Assembly: GCA_028288905.1 (NCBI GenBank) | Contig: JAQGHJ010000714.1 | Location: 1-5,406 of the forward strand | Direction of reading: 5' to 3' | DNA from: Phycisphaerales bacterium | Lineage (GTDB): Bacteria > Planctomycetota > Phycisphaerae > Tepidisphaerales > Tepidisphaeraceae | Length of the DNA stretch: 5,406 bases | In this document: piece by piece, positions 1-5,001 of the stretch | Layout: every line of letters starts with the position of its first letter | Numbering within the stretch: the stretch's first letter is position 1 | Position numbers and translations under genes: made by a program | Notes under the pieces: generated by a model | Database searches by the model: none | What the model saw: only the letters and a program-made list of their open reading frames with translations | What the model was told of the DNA's origin: nothing

Positions 1-61
1 GCGGCTGCGGGCCGTCGCCTCGCTGGCGATGCCGTGGCCGATGATGGGGATGCCGGGATGA
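1..61. other. Edge of an upstream coding region, strand unresolved
   Basis: The first 60 bases show a three-base periodicity with G or C at almost every position 1, 4, 7 and so on. Two readings fit it equally because they share that wobble position. On the plus strand a frame ends in TGA at 59-61, with a C-terminus reading ...RLRAVASLAMPWPMMGMPG. On the minus strand an open frame runs out of the window and reads ...HPGIPIIGHGIASEATARSR, with typical high-GC codons but no convincing ATG or GTG start upstream; a TTG at 159-157 is the only in-frame candidate I saw. I recognise neither product. Coding here is plausible, but strand and identity are not determined. Confidence 0.3.
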
Positions 62-65
62 TAGA

Positions 66-92
66 GGGGGAGTGCGGGGGAGGGGGAGAGGG
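66..92 (+). other. G-quadruplex pattern in the glnA upstream region
   Basis: Four G-runs lie close together on the plus strand: 66-70 (five G), 76-80 (five G), 82-86 (five G) and 90-92 (three G), with loops of 5, 1 and 3 bases. This satisfies the usual intramolecular G-quadruplex pattern. It sits about 145 bases before the glnA start, inside a purine-rich stretch (about 61-108). Whether it folds or has any effect on glnA is not shown by the sequence. Confidence 0.4.
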
Positions 93-221
93 CGCGCGGC
101 GGAGGTGATGGGCCGTCCGCGCGGGGCCGCGGGCTCGCCGGCCCACCGGCCCGCCCCAATCCTTTATTCCCCTTGCGCCCGCGGGTAGCATCCCCGGTCC
201 TTTCCCCGCCCAACCGCCCCT

Positions 222-226
222 GGAGG
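222..226 (+). promoter_or_regulatory. Ribosome binding site of glnA
   Basis: GGAGG at 222-226 lies 10 bases before the ATG at 237. It supports that start, which also gives the N-terminal length expected for bacterial type I glutamine synthetase. I found no convincing sigma-70 or sigma-54 promoter in the leader: TTGC at 173-176 lacks a GG at the spacing needed for a -24/-12 element. Confidence 0.6.
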
Positions 227-236
227 CCGCCCGCCC

Positions 237-1649
237 ATGACCCCGCGCGACGTGCTGAAGCTGATCGAGCAGAAAGAGATCCAGTTCATCGACCTGCGGT
301 TCATGGACTTCCCCGGGCTGTGGCAACACCTCACCCTCCCCATCTCCGAGCTGACGCTCGAGAGCTTCGACCACGGGTTCGGGTTCGACGGGTCGAGCAT
401 CCGAGGGTGGCAGGCGATCAACGAGTCGGACATGCTGCTCGTCCCGGTGGCCGACACGGCCCTGGTCGACCCGTTCATGCAGCACGCGACCGTCAGCATG
501 ATCTGCGACGTCCGCGACCCGATCACCAAGAAGGAGTACAGCCGGGACCCGCGGAGCATCGCCCGCAAGACCGACCTGTACCTGCAGAAGACGAAGATCG
601 CCGACCGGGCCATGTTCGGCCCGGAGCTGGAGTTCTTCGTGTTCGACTACGCCTGGTACGACCAGGGCATCAACTACGCCAAGTACCACGTCGGCAGCCG
701 CGAGGGCGTCTGGACCCGCGGCGACGAGGACACGACGAACCTCGGGCAGAAGATCCGGCTGAAGGAGGGGTACTTCCCCTGCCCGCCGATCGACACGCTG
801 CACAACATCCGGTCGGAGATGGTGGCCGAGCTGATCAACCTCGGCATCCCGGTCGAGGCCCACCACCACGAGGTCGCGACCGGCGGGCAGTGCGAGATCG
901 ACATGCGGTACCAGCCGCTCGTCCGCATGGCCGACAACGTGATGATCTACAAGTACGTGGCCAAGAACATCGCCGCCCGGCACGGGAAGGTGGCCACGTT
1001 TATGCCCAAACCGCTGTTCCAGGACAACGGCAGCGGCATGCACGTTCACTTCTCGCTCTGGAAGGGCGACAAGCCGTGCTTTAGCGGGAACAAGTATGCC
1101 GGGCTGAGCCAGATGGGGCTGTGGGCGATCGGCGGCATCCTCCGTCACGCCCGGGCCCTGTGCGCGATCACGAATCCGACCACGAACAGCTACAAGCGGC
1201 TCGTGCCCGGGTACGAGGCCCCGGTAAACCTCGTGTACAGCAGCCGCAACCGGTCTAGCGCGATCCGGATCCCGATGTACTCGGAGAAGCCGCAGACGAA
1301 GCGGATCGAGTTCCGGTGCCCGGACAGCTCGTGCAACCCGTACTTAGCGTTCAGCGCGATCACGATGGCCGCGATTGACGGGATCCAGAACAAGATCGAC
1401 CCGGGCGACCCGCTCGACAAGGACATGTACCGGCTCACGCCGGACGAGTACTCCAAGCTCCAAAGCGCCCCCGGCAGCCTCGAGGAGGCGTTGGACGCGC
1501 TGGAGAACGATCACGATTTCCTGCTGGCTGGCGACGTGTTCACCGCCGACGTGATCCACTACTGGATCAAGTACAAGCGGGAGAACGAGGTCGACGCGAT
1601 CCGCGTCCGGCCGCACCCGTACGAGTTCTGCATGTACTTCGACATCTAG
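237..1649 (+). CDS. glnA: Glutamine synthetase, type I (GSI-beta)
   Basis: This enzyme makes glutamine from glutamate, ammonium and ATP in the cytoplasm, normally as a dodecamer, and is the entry point of ammonium into metabolism. The 470 residues match the usual GSI length (about 469). An N-terminal beta-grasp domain carries DGSSIRGW (51-58), whose Asp51 corresponds to the catalytic Asp50 of the Salmonella enzyme. The catalytic domain contains GPELEFF (128-134; metal ligands Glu130 and Glu132), Glu212 and Glu220 in EAHHHEVATGGQCEID, NGSGMHVH (264-271; His269), RLVPGYEAP (321-329; flap Glu327), and RIEFR (356-360; Glu358 and Arg360). The insertion around residues 145-185 is typical of the beta class. 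Tyr398 in DMYRLTPDE aligns with the adenylylated Tyr397 of E. coli, followed by the usual GSLEEALDAL. The ATG at 237 is supported by a GGAGG site. The gene converges with amt, and a long inverted repeat begins 28 bases after its stop codon. No frameshift or missing catalytic residue is seen. Identification is very secure; adenylylation in this organism is inference. Confidence 0.97.
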   Translation: MTPRDVLKLIEQKEIQFIDLRFMDFPGLWQHLTLPISELTLESFDHGFGFDGSSIRGWQAINESDMLLVPVADTALVDPFMQHATVSMICDVRDPITKKEYSRDPRSIARKTDLYLQKTKIADRAMFGPELEFFVFDYAWYDQGINYAKYHVGSREGVWTRGDEDTTNLGQKIRLKEGYFPCPPIDTLHNIRSEMVAELINLGIPVEAHHHEVATGGQCEIDMRYQPLVRMADNVMIYKYVAKNIAARHGKVATFMPKPLFQDNGSGMHVHFSLWKGDKPCFSGNKYAGLSQMGLWAIGGILRHARALCAITNPTTNSYKRLVPGYEAPVNLVYSSRNRSSAIRIPMYSEKPQTKRIEFRCPDSSCNPYLAFSAITMAAIDGIQNKIDPGDPLDKDMYRLTPDEYSKLQSAPGSLEEALDALENDHDFLLAGDVFTADVIHYWIKYKRENEVDAIRVRPHPYEFCMYFDI

Positions 1650-1676
1650 CCCGCCGCCGGGCCGGGGCGAAAAGCT

Positions 1677-1781
1677 CTAGCTACGGATGAACACAGATGA
1701 ACACGGATGGGGAGGGAGGCATGGGCTTAGAACCCGTGCCTCCCTCCCCATCCGTGTTCATCTGTGTTCATCCGTGGCTAG
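1677..1781. repeat. 49-bp near-perfect inverted repeat made of GATGAACAC units
   Basis: The left arm (1677-1725) and right arm (1733-1781) are reverse complements over 49 bases with only two differences, both of which become G-U pairs if transcribed from the plus strand; the loop is 7 bases (1726-1732). The arm holds tandem-like units, GGATGAACAC, AGATGAACAC and GGATG, followed by a GGGGAGGGAGG purine run. It lies 28 bases after the glnA stop, between convergent genes, so an RNA copy could act as a 3' stabiliser or a bidirectional transcription stop, although no U-run follows either arm. From memory, GATGAACAC-type sequences are scattered between genes in planctomycetes and some other bacteria, which would make this a dispersed palindromic element; I could not check that. 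No ORF or transposase is present in it. Confidence 0.85.
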
Positions 1782-1820
1782 TTCTACTTCGTCTCGTGGA
1801 GGGGTGTAGCGGGCAAACGA

Positions 1821-1862
1821 GAGCGGGCCGGGCCGCCCGTCGCTGGGTGGCCCGGCCCGCTC
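1821..1862 (-). terminator. Probable transcription terminator of amt
   Basis: Positions 1821-1834 and 1849-1862 form a perfect 14-bp GC stem; four more pairs (1835-1838 with 1845-1848, one of them G-U) extend it to 18 pairs around a 6-base loop. On the minus strand the hairpin starts 32 bases after the amt stop and is followed by TCGTTTGCCC, a short, imperfect T-run. In GC-rich bacteria such stems often act as intrinsic terminators without a long U-tail. The plus-strand side has no T-run, so it is assigned to amt rather than glnA. Confidence 0.6.
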
Positions 1863-1894
1863 AAGTTACCTGACGGAAACCTATCGGAGGGCTC

Positions 1895-3454
1895 TCAGCG
1901 GGCGGCCGCGGCGGTGCCGCGGGCGTCCGGGGTGCCCTCGGCACCGTACGAGTAGCCTTCCATGTCGGTCATGCTGAGGTGGTAACCCGACTCGCCGTGC
2001 AGGGCGATGTCCAGGCCCTCAATCTCGTCGTCGGTCTTGGCCCGCAAGCCGATCGTCATCGCGATCACCTTGGCCAGGATGAAGCTGAGGACGAAGCAGT
2101 ACACGACCGACACGCCGACGCCGAGCGCCTGCTTGCCGAGCTGCTCCATCCCGCCCATGACCGGGCGGACGGCGAAGATGCCGACCAGAAGGGCCCCGAG
2201 GGCCCCGCCGACGCCGTGGACGCCGAACGCGTCGAGCGAGTCGTCGTACCCGAACACGCCCTTGAGCCGGCAGGCGAAGTAGCACACGCCGCCGCCGATC
2301 GCCCCGATCAGCATCGCCGACCACGGCAGGACGTGCCCGGCGCACGGGGTGATGACGACCAGCCCGGCGACCATGCCGGAGGCGAACCCGAGGATTGTCG
2401 GCTTACCGCCGTGGATCCACTCGATCAGCATCCAGGCCGTGGCGGCGGCCGCGGCGGCCGTCTGGGTGTTGGTGAACGCCAGGGCGGCGACCGTGCCGGA
2501 GACCGGCAACTCGCTGCCCGGGATCGCGACGGCCGACCCGGCGTTAAACCCGAACCACCCGAACCACAGCAGCCCGGCCCCGATCAGCGTCAGCCCGAGG
2601 CTGTGCGGCGGCATCGGGACCTTCCCGTACCCGGTCCGCGGCCCGACCACGAGGCAGACGGCCAACGCGGACACGCCCGCCAGCACGTGCACCACGGTGC
2701 CGCCGGCGAAGTCGAGCACGCCCTTCTGGAACAGCCAGCCGTTCACGTTCCACACCCAGTGGGCGACCGGCAGGTACACGATCGTCGACCAGATGATCAT
2801 GAACAGCAGGAACGGCCCGAACCGGACCCGCTCCGCCACCGACCCGACGATCAGGGCCGGGGTTATGATGAAGAACTTGCCCTGGAACATGACGAACGCC
2901 AGCTCCGGGATGCCCGTCGGCACCGCCCCGGTCGTGTCGCCGCTCGTCAGGATCCGGCCCCAGTCGCCGTTGAACGCGTTGAGGAACAGCAGGCCCTTGT
3001 CGAACGCCAAGTAGCTGACGATCGGGTCGCCGGACGACCCGATGAGCTTCGTGGCGGCCGTCACGGTCGGGAAAGCGACCGCGTACCCGTACATGATCCA
3101 GATGATGCCCATGACCCCGATGGTCACCATGCAGCACAGGAACATGTTCAACACGTTCTTCGCCCGGACCATGCCGCCGTAGAAAAGGGCGAGCCCGGGG
3201 ACCATGAACAGCACTAGCGCGCTGGAGATGAGCAGCCAAGCGGTGGAACCGGTGTCGATCTTGCCGGCCTGCCAAGCGGGCACGGCGGCCGGGGCCGCCG
3301 GGGCGGCGGCCATCGCCATGGTCGGGGCGGAGGTGGGAGCGGTTTGTGCCGACGACTGGCTGGCCGCGAGCGTCACGGCCACCACGGCCGCTACCGCCAT
3401 GCCAAACCAGCCCAGGAGCGGTCGCCGTTGGTGCAACGGGAGACATTCTCGCAT
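1895..3454 (-). CDS. amt: Ammonium transporter, Amt/MEP/Rh family
   Basis: This is an inner-membrane channel-type transporter for ammonium, working as a trimer. From the ATG at 3454 it has 519 residues. Residues 1-37 look like a signal peptide: basic MRECLPLHQRR, hydrophobic LLGWFGMAVAAVVAVTLAA, then SQSSA before the probable cleavage site. An Ala/Pro-rich linker (38-60) follows, then about 11 membrane spans. Family marks are FYGGMVRAKNVLNM (91-104), FQGKFFIITPALIVG (190-204), AHWVW (231-235), DFAGGTVVH (248-256; Asp248 and pore His256, equivalent to Asp160 and His168 of E. coli AmtB), FGWFGFNAGSA (298-308) and FGVHGVGG (410-417; second pore His413). The C-terminal tail keeps EGLDIALHGESGY (479-491), the cytoplasmic segment that contacts P-II in AmtB. 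A GTG nine bases further upstream (3463) is in frame, but its only purine-rich site is too close; AGGGTAGG at 3470-3463 suits the ATG at 3454. The gene lies downstream of lepB on the same strand, across a 535-base gap, so it probably has its own promoter. Confidence 0.96.
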   Translation of the reverse strand: MRECLPLHQRRPLLGWFGMAVAAVVAVTLAASQSSAQTAPTSAPTMAMAAAPAAPAAVPAWQAGKIDTGSTAWLLISSALVLFMVPGLALFYGGMVRAKNVLNMFLCCMVTIGVMGIIWIMYGYAVAFPTVTAATKLIGSSGDPIVSYLAFDKGLLFLNAFNGDWGRILTSGDTTGAVPTGIPELAFVMFQGKFFIITPALIVGSVAERVRFGPFLLFMIIWSTIVYLPVAHWVWNVNGWLFQKGVLDFAGGTVVHVLAGVSALAVCLVVGPRTGYGKVPMPPHSLGLTLIGAGLLWFGWFGFNAGSAVAIPGSELPVSGTVAALAFTNTQTAAAAAATAWMLIEWIHGGKPTILGFASGMVAGLVVITPCAGHVLPWSAMLIGAIGGGVCYFACRLKGVFGYDDSLDAFGVHGVGGALGALLVGIFAVRPVMGGMEQLGKQALGVGVSVVYCFVLSFILAKVIAMTIGLRAKTDDEIEGLDIALHGESGYHLSMTDMEGYSYGAEGTPDARGTAAAAR

Positions 3455-3462
3455 ACTCGTCA

Positions 3463-3470
3463 CCTACCCT
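3463..3470 (-). promoter_or_regulatory. Ribosome binding site that sets the amt start
   Basis: AGGGTAGG read on the minus strand (3470 down to 3463) lies 8 bases before the ATG at 3454. The alternative GTG start overlaps the end of this motif, and its own spacing to AGGG would be only 3 bases. The motif therefore favours the shorter, 519-residue protein. Confidence 0.55.
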
Positions 3471-3493
3471 ATGAAAACAGAGGTGTCGCAACC

Positions 3494-3510
3494 GCGGGGA
3501 GACGCCCCGC
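3494..3510 (-). promoter_or_regulatory. GC stem-loop in the amt leader
   Basis: Positions 3494-3499 and 3505-3510 form a perfect 6-bp GC stem with a 5-base loop, 40 bases before the amt ATG on the minus strand. It is followed 15 bases later by a short T-run (CTGTTTTC). That is too far for an ordinary intrinsic terminator, so an attenuator role is only a possibility. Confidence 0.3.
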
Positions 3511-3538
3511 AGCAAGCCGGCACCAGCCGTGCGACCAG

Positions 3539-3554
3539 GGTCCAGTAATGGACC
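3539..3554. promoter_or_regulatory. Operator-like dyad GGTCCA-N4-TGGACC before amt
   Basis: A perfect 6-bp inverted repeat with a 4-base spacer lies about 85 bases before the amt ATG and begins 3 bases after a possible -10 box (3563-3558). That position would span a transcription start site, where repressors commonly bind. The sequence does not identify a regulator, and the dyad could instead be an RNA hairpin in the leader. Confidence 0.35.
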
Positions 3555-3557
3555 GCT

Positions 3558-3588
3558 TTTATAAGCTGAATTCCCGGATACGGAACAA
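3558..3588 (-). promoter_or_regulatory. Possible sigma-70-type promoter of amt
   Basis: On the minus strand TTGTTC (3588-3583) is followed by TATAAA (3563-3558) after 19 bases, or by TTATAA after 18. This is the best A/T-rich promoter-like pair I found in the 535 bases before amt. The -35 match and the spacing are imperfect. I looked for a sigma-54 element (GG and GC 12 bases apart) and found only an off-by-one near-match in the leader. Confidence 0.3.
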
Positions 3589-3589
3589 A

Positions 3590-3989
3590 CGTGATGCCAC
3601 CGGAAAAACACCGATTAATCGCTAGTCAAATGGTTACAACGCTTTTGGTGCTTTCCTCTAAATTAAGCAACCAAGGTTGAATGAACCAGGGGCCGCTACT
3701 TTTGTGTGCATCGGAGGCACGGACTGTAACGACGCACTTTGCCGCATCGTTGCTAGGAACGCGGAAAATATGCCGCGTAGCTCGTTGAAGTGCAGGCATG
3801 ACCCAATTCTCGGCAGGATGGGGATTTAGACGAGGTATCAACTGGCTTTAAAGATTCGGATGCGACGAGCGGATCAGCTGAATTGGTCGCTACTTGGCAA
3901 TAGGCCACTTAAGTGCGCAAGTTTTCTCGGCAGCAAGCTGAAGCGGATCAACCGAGTGAAATGACTGGCTGGCTGCCTTTCGCGAAAGG
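3590..3989. other. Gene-poor, lower-GC spacer between lepB and amt
   Basis: I see no supportable gene here. By count, 3601-3960 contains 180 G/C of 360 bases (50%), against about 60-65% in sampled lines of glnA. A 71-codon minus-strand frame (3841-3626) starts at a TTG without a ribosome binding site and lacks the G/C third positions of the neighbours; a 35-codon plus-strand frame from an ATG at 3680 is equally weak. The stretch does hold three short palindromes: ACGCGG-N8-CCGCGT (3759-3778), CACTTAAGTG (3906-3915) and GCCTTTCGCGAAAGGC (3975-3990). It could be a long regulatory region, a decayed gene or imported DNA; the sequence alone does not decide. Confidence 0.6.
3759..3778. repeat. Dyad ACGCGG-N8-CCGCGT
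   Basis: This perfect 6-bp inverted repeat flanks an A/T-rich 8-base spacer (AAAATATG), a common layout for dimeric regulator sites. It lies about 300 bases before amt and 210 bases after lepB. Its role is unknown, and a chance match of this size is possible. Confidence 0.3.
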
Positions 3990-3990
3990 C
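3975..3990 (-). terminator. 16-bp palindrome at the lepB stop codon
   Basis: GCCTTTCGCGAAAGGC is a perfect 16-base palindrome that shares its last base with the lepB TAG stop (3992-3990). As RNA it gives a 6-bp stem with a CGCG loop directly after the gene. No T-run follows on the minus strand, so termination is uncertain; it could instead be a protein-binding site or a 3'-end stabiliser. Confidence 0.35.
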
Positions 3991-4709
3991 TATCGGACGC
4001 GTTGAGCCATCCGATCGGGCCGCAGTCGATGCTCTTGGCGGTCATAGGAATACCACCGCAGGTCGACCATCCCATCGATACTCGTGTCCGTCACTGGGCC
4101 GAATACGCGGCTGTCCTCGCTGGCGAGCCGGTTGTCCCCCAGCAGGAAGTACTCGTTGGGTCCTAGCAGAACCTCCTCCGTCATCGATCCGGCCGGCGTG
4201 GGGCGGTTCATTGCAGGCGTCCGAAGGGCTTGCGACTGAATGGAATGGTTCCCCGCTTCGATTCGCAGGCCGTCGTCCGACGGGTCGCCGTAGGACAGCG
4301 GGCGACCGTCCACGTGCACCCGCCAGCCGTCCTCGACCCGTACCCGTTCGCCAGGCAGGGCGACCACGCGCTTAATGACGCGGCGGGCGACCGGCCGGCC
4401 GACGGTCGCCACGATCACGGCGAATCGGTGGATCGGCCGCCGCGGGAACTTGAGGAGGAAGGCCCGGTCGCCGGGGAACAGCGTCGGCCGCATGGACGCG
4501 GACGCGACGACGACCGACTCGGCGACGAACGTGTCGTTCGCCAGCAGAAGTGCGGCCGCCGCCACGAGGGCAACCATCGCCTGCCGTCCGCTCGGGAGGA
4601 AGCGCCGGAACCGTCGTGCCGGCCGCGGGGGGGCGGGAAGAAGTGGAGGCGCGCCGCCGGCCGGGCCGCCTTTCGGCGGCCCGGCCGGCCTGATATCGGT
4701 GGCAGTCAT
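3990..4709 (-). CDS. lepB: Signal peptidase I
   Basis: This membrane-bound Ser/Lys protease (family S26) removes signal peptides from exported proteins on the outer face of the cytoplasmic membrane. The 239 residues begin with a Pro/Gly/Ala-rich cytoplasmic tail ending in basic ARRFRRF (31-37), then one membrane span (about 44-62). The catalytic boxes are complete: SASMRPTLFPGD (70-81) with nucleophile Ser72, RRVIKRVVALPGERV (109-123) with general base Lys113, and GDNRLASEDSRVFGPV (191-206). Between boxes D and E, residues 124-185 hold the usual less conserved beta-strand region. The ATG at 4709 is preceded by only a weak AGG at about 6 bases, and a very stable hairpin lies in codons 7-18, so translation may be tuned or coupled. 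The gene follows the small membrane protein by 61 bases on the same strand. Assignment to signal peptidase I is secure; which exported proteins it serves is unknown. Both Amt and other envelope proteins would be ordinary substrates. Confidence 0.93.
   Translation of the reverse strand: MTATDIRPAGPPKGGPAGGAPPLLPAPPRPARRFRRFLPSGRQAMVALVAAAALLLANDTFVAESVVVASASMRPTLFPGDRAFLLKFPRRPIHRFAVIVATVGRPVARRVIKRVVALPGERVRVEDGWRVHVDGRPLSYGDPSDDGLRIEAGNHSIQSQALRTPAMNRPTPAGSMTEEVLLGPNEYFLLGDNRLASEDSRVFGPVTDTSIDGMVDLRWYSYDRQEHRLRPDRMAQRVR
4656..4689 (-). repeat. 15-bp perfect stem with GAAA loop inside the lepB start region
   Basis: Positions 4656-4670 and 4675-4689 are perfect reverse complements separated by TTTC. 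In the lepB mRNA (minus strand) this is a 15-bp, all-GC stem capped by GAAA, a GNRA tetraloop. It spans roughly nucleotides 21-54 of the coding sequence and encodes the RPAGPPKGGPAGG stretch. A hairpin this close to a start codon can slow ribosomes or stabilise RNA. It may also simply result from Pro/Gly codons in a GC-rich gene. Confidence 0.8.
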
Positions 4710-4770
4710 GGGAGACCTGATGGCCGCGGGCCGGCGGCTCGGCGGCGGTCGATGCCGGCCCGATCGTTCG

Positions 4771-4950
4771 TCAACGCGGAGATGGCGCGGCCCGCGATGT
4801 CGAGGTCGCGTCGTTTGCCCAATGGGCGGCGAAGTCTAACGTCACGATTGCCACGGCGGCGGCCAGCACCCACGCCGCCCAGAGCGCCGCGGCCGTCCAC
4901 CGCGAGCGGCGGACTATAACCGTGGCCGGGGTCGTGGGAACGTCTGCCAT
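4771..4950 (-). CDS. Small single-span membrane protein, unknown function
   Basis: I do not recognise a family. The protein has 59 residues: a short polar N-terminus (MADVPTTPATVIV), a basic RRSR (14-17), one hydrophobic segment (about 18-40, Ala/Trp/Val-rich, with three Trp) and a short polar tail ending in SPR. The positive residues before the span suggest that the N-terminus is cytoplasmic. It is taken as real because GGGGAGG (4964-4958) lies 7 bases before the ATG at 4950, third codon positions are mostly G or C, and it fits between two real genes on the same strand (46 bases after the P-II gene, 61 before lepB). A GTG directly before the ATG is a less well-spaced start. A 91-codon frame overlaps it (4981-4706) but is Arg/Gly-rich and shadow-like. 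The function is open; a membrane partner or adaptor for its neighbours is speculation. Confidence 0.6.
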   Translation of the reverse strand: MADVPTTPATVIVRRSRWTAAALWAAWVLAAAVAIVTLDFAAHWANDATSTSRAAPSPR

Positions 4951-4957
4951 CACCGCG

Positions 4958-4964
4958 CCTCCCC
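4958..4964 (-). promoter_or_regulatory. Strong ribosome binding site for the small membrane protein
   Basis: GGGGAGG on the minus strand sits 7 bases before the ATG at 4950. It is the strongest Shine-Dalgarno match on the minus strand of this window and is the main reason for choosing the 59-residue frame over the overlapping 91-codon frame. Confidence 0.6.
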
Positions 4965-4976
4965 TGTCTCACCCGC

Positions 4977-5001
4977 GCCACGTCACGACCGCCACGTCAC
5001 G
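4977..5001. repeat. Two direct copies of GCCACGTCACG, 14 bases apart
   Basis: The 11-base word occurs at 4977-4987 and 4991-5001. The second copy contains the P-II stop codon (TGA at 4999-4997). Same-phase repeats at about 1.3 helical turns can be regulator half-sites, but a short local duplication is equally possible. Confidence 0.4.

Noticed and set aside
173..1084. 303-codon plus-strand frame overlapping glnA
   Set aside because: It is a shifted reading of glnA with Arg/Pro-rich low-complexity sequence.
1979..3217. 412-codon plus-strand frame opposite amt
   Set aside because: It is a shadow of amt: long because of high GC, very rich in Arg, His, Asp and Pro, and without any domain; amt itself is unmistakable.
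3513..3530. Sigma-54-like element in the amt leader (minus strand TGGTGCCGGCTTGC)
   Set aside because: The GG and GC doublets are 11 rather than 12 bases apart, which sigma-54 promoters tolerate poorly, and the -24 half is weak.
3680..3787. 35-codon plus-strand frame starting at an ATG after AAGG
   Set aside because: The weak ribosome binding site, non-biased codons and lack of any recognisable feature make chance more likely.
3626..3841. 71-codon minus-strand frame in the spacer
   Set aside because: It starts with TTG, has no ribosome binding site, lacks the G/C third-position bias of the neighbours, and the product resembles no family I know.
3590..3989. tRNA or small RNA gene in the lower-GC spacer
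   Set aside because: I searched for a T-arm-like GGTTCGAATCC and a cloverleaf arrangement and found none.
3890..4075. 61-codon minus-strand frame across the lepB end
   Set aside because: Its first part is a shifted reading of lepB and the rest runs into the lower-GC spacer; there is no ribosome binding site or recognisable domain.
4706..4981. 91-codon minus-strand frame whose stop overlaps the lepB start as ATGA
   Set aside because: The overlap is tempting, but the product is Arg/Gly-rich and shadow-like, while the alternative frame gives a clean membrane span with a strong, correctly spaced ribosome binding site.
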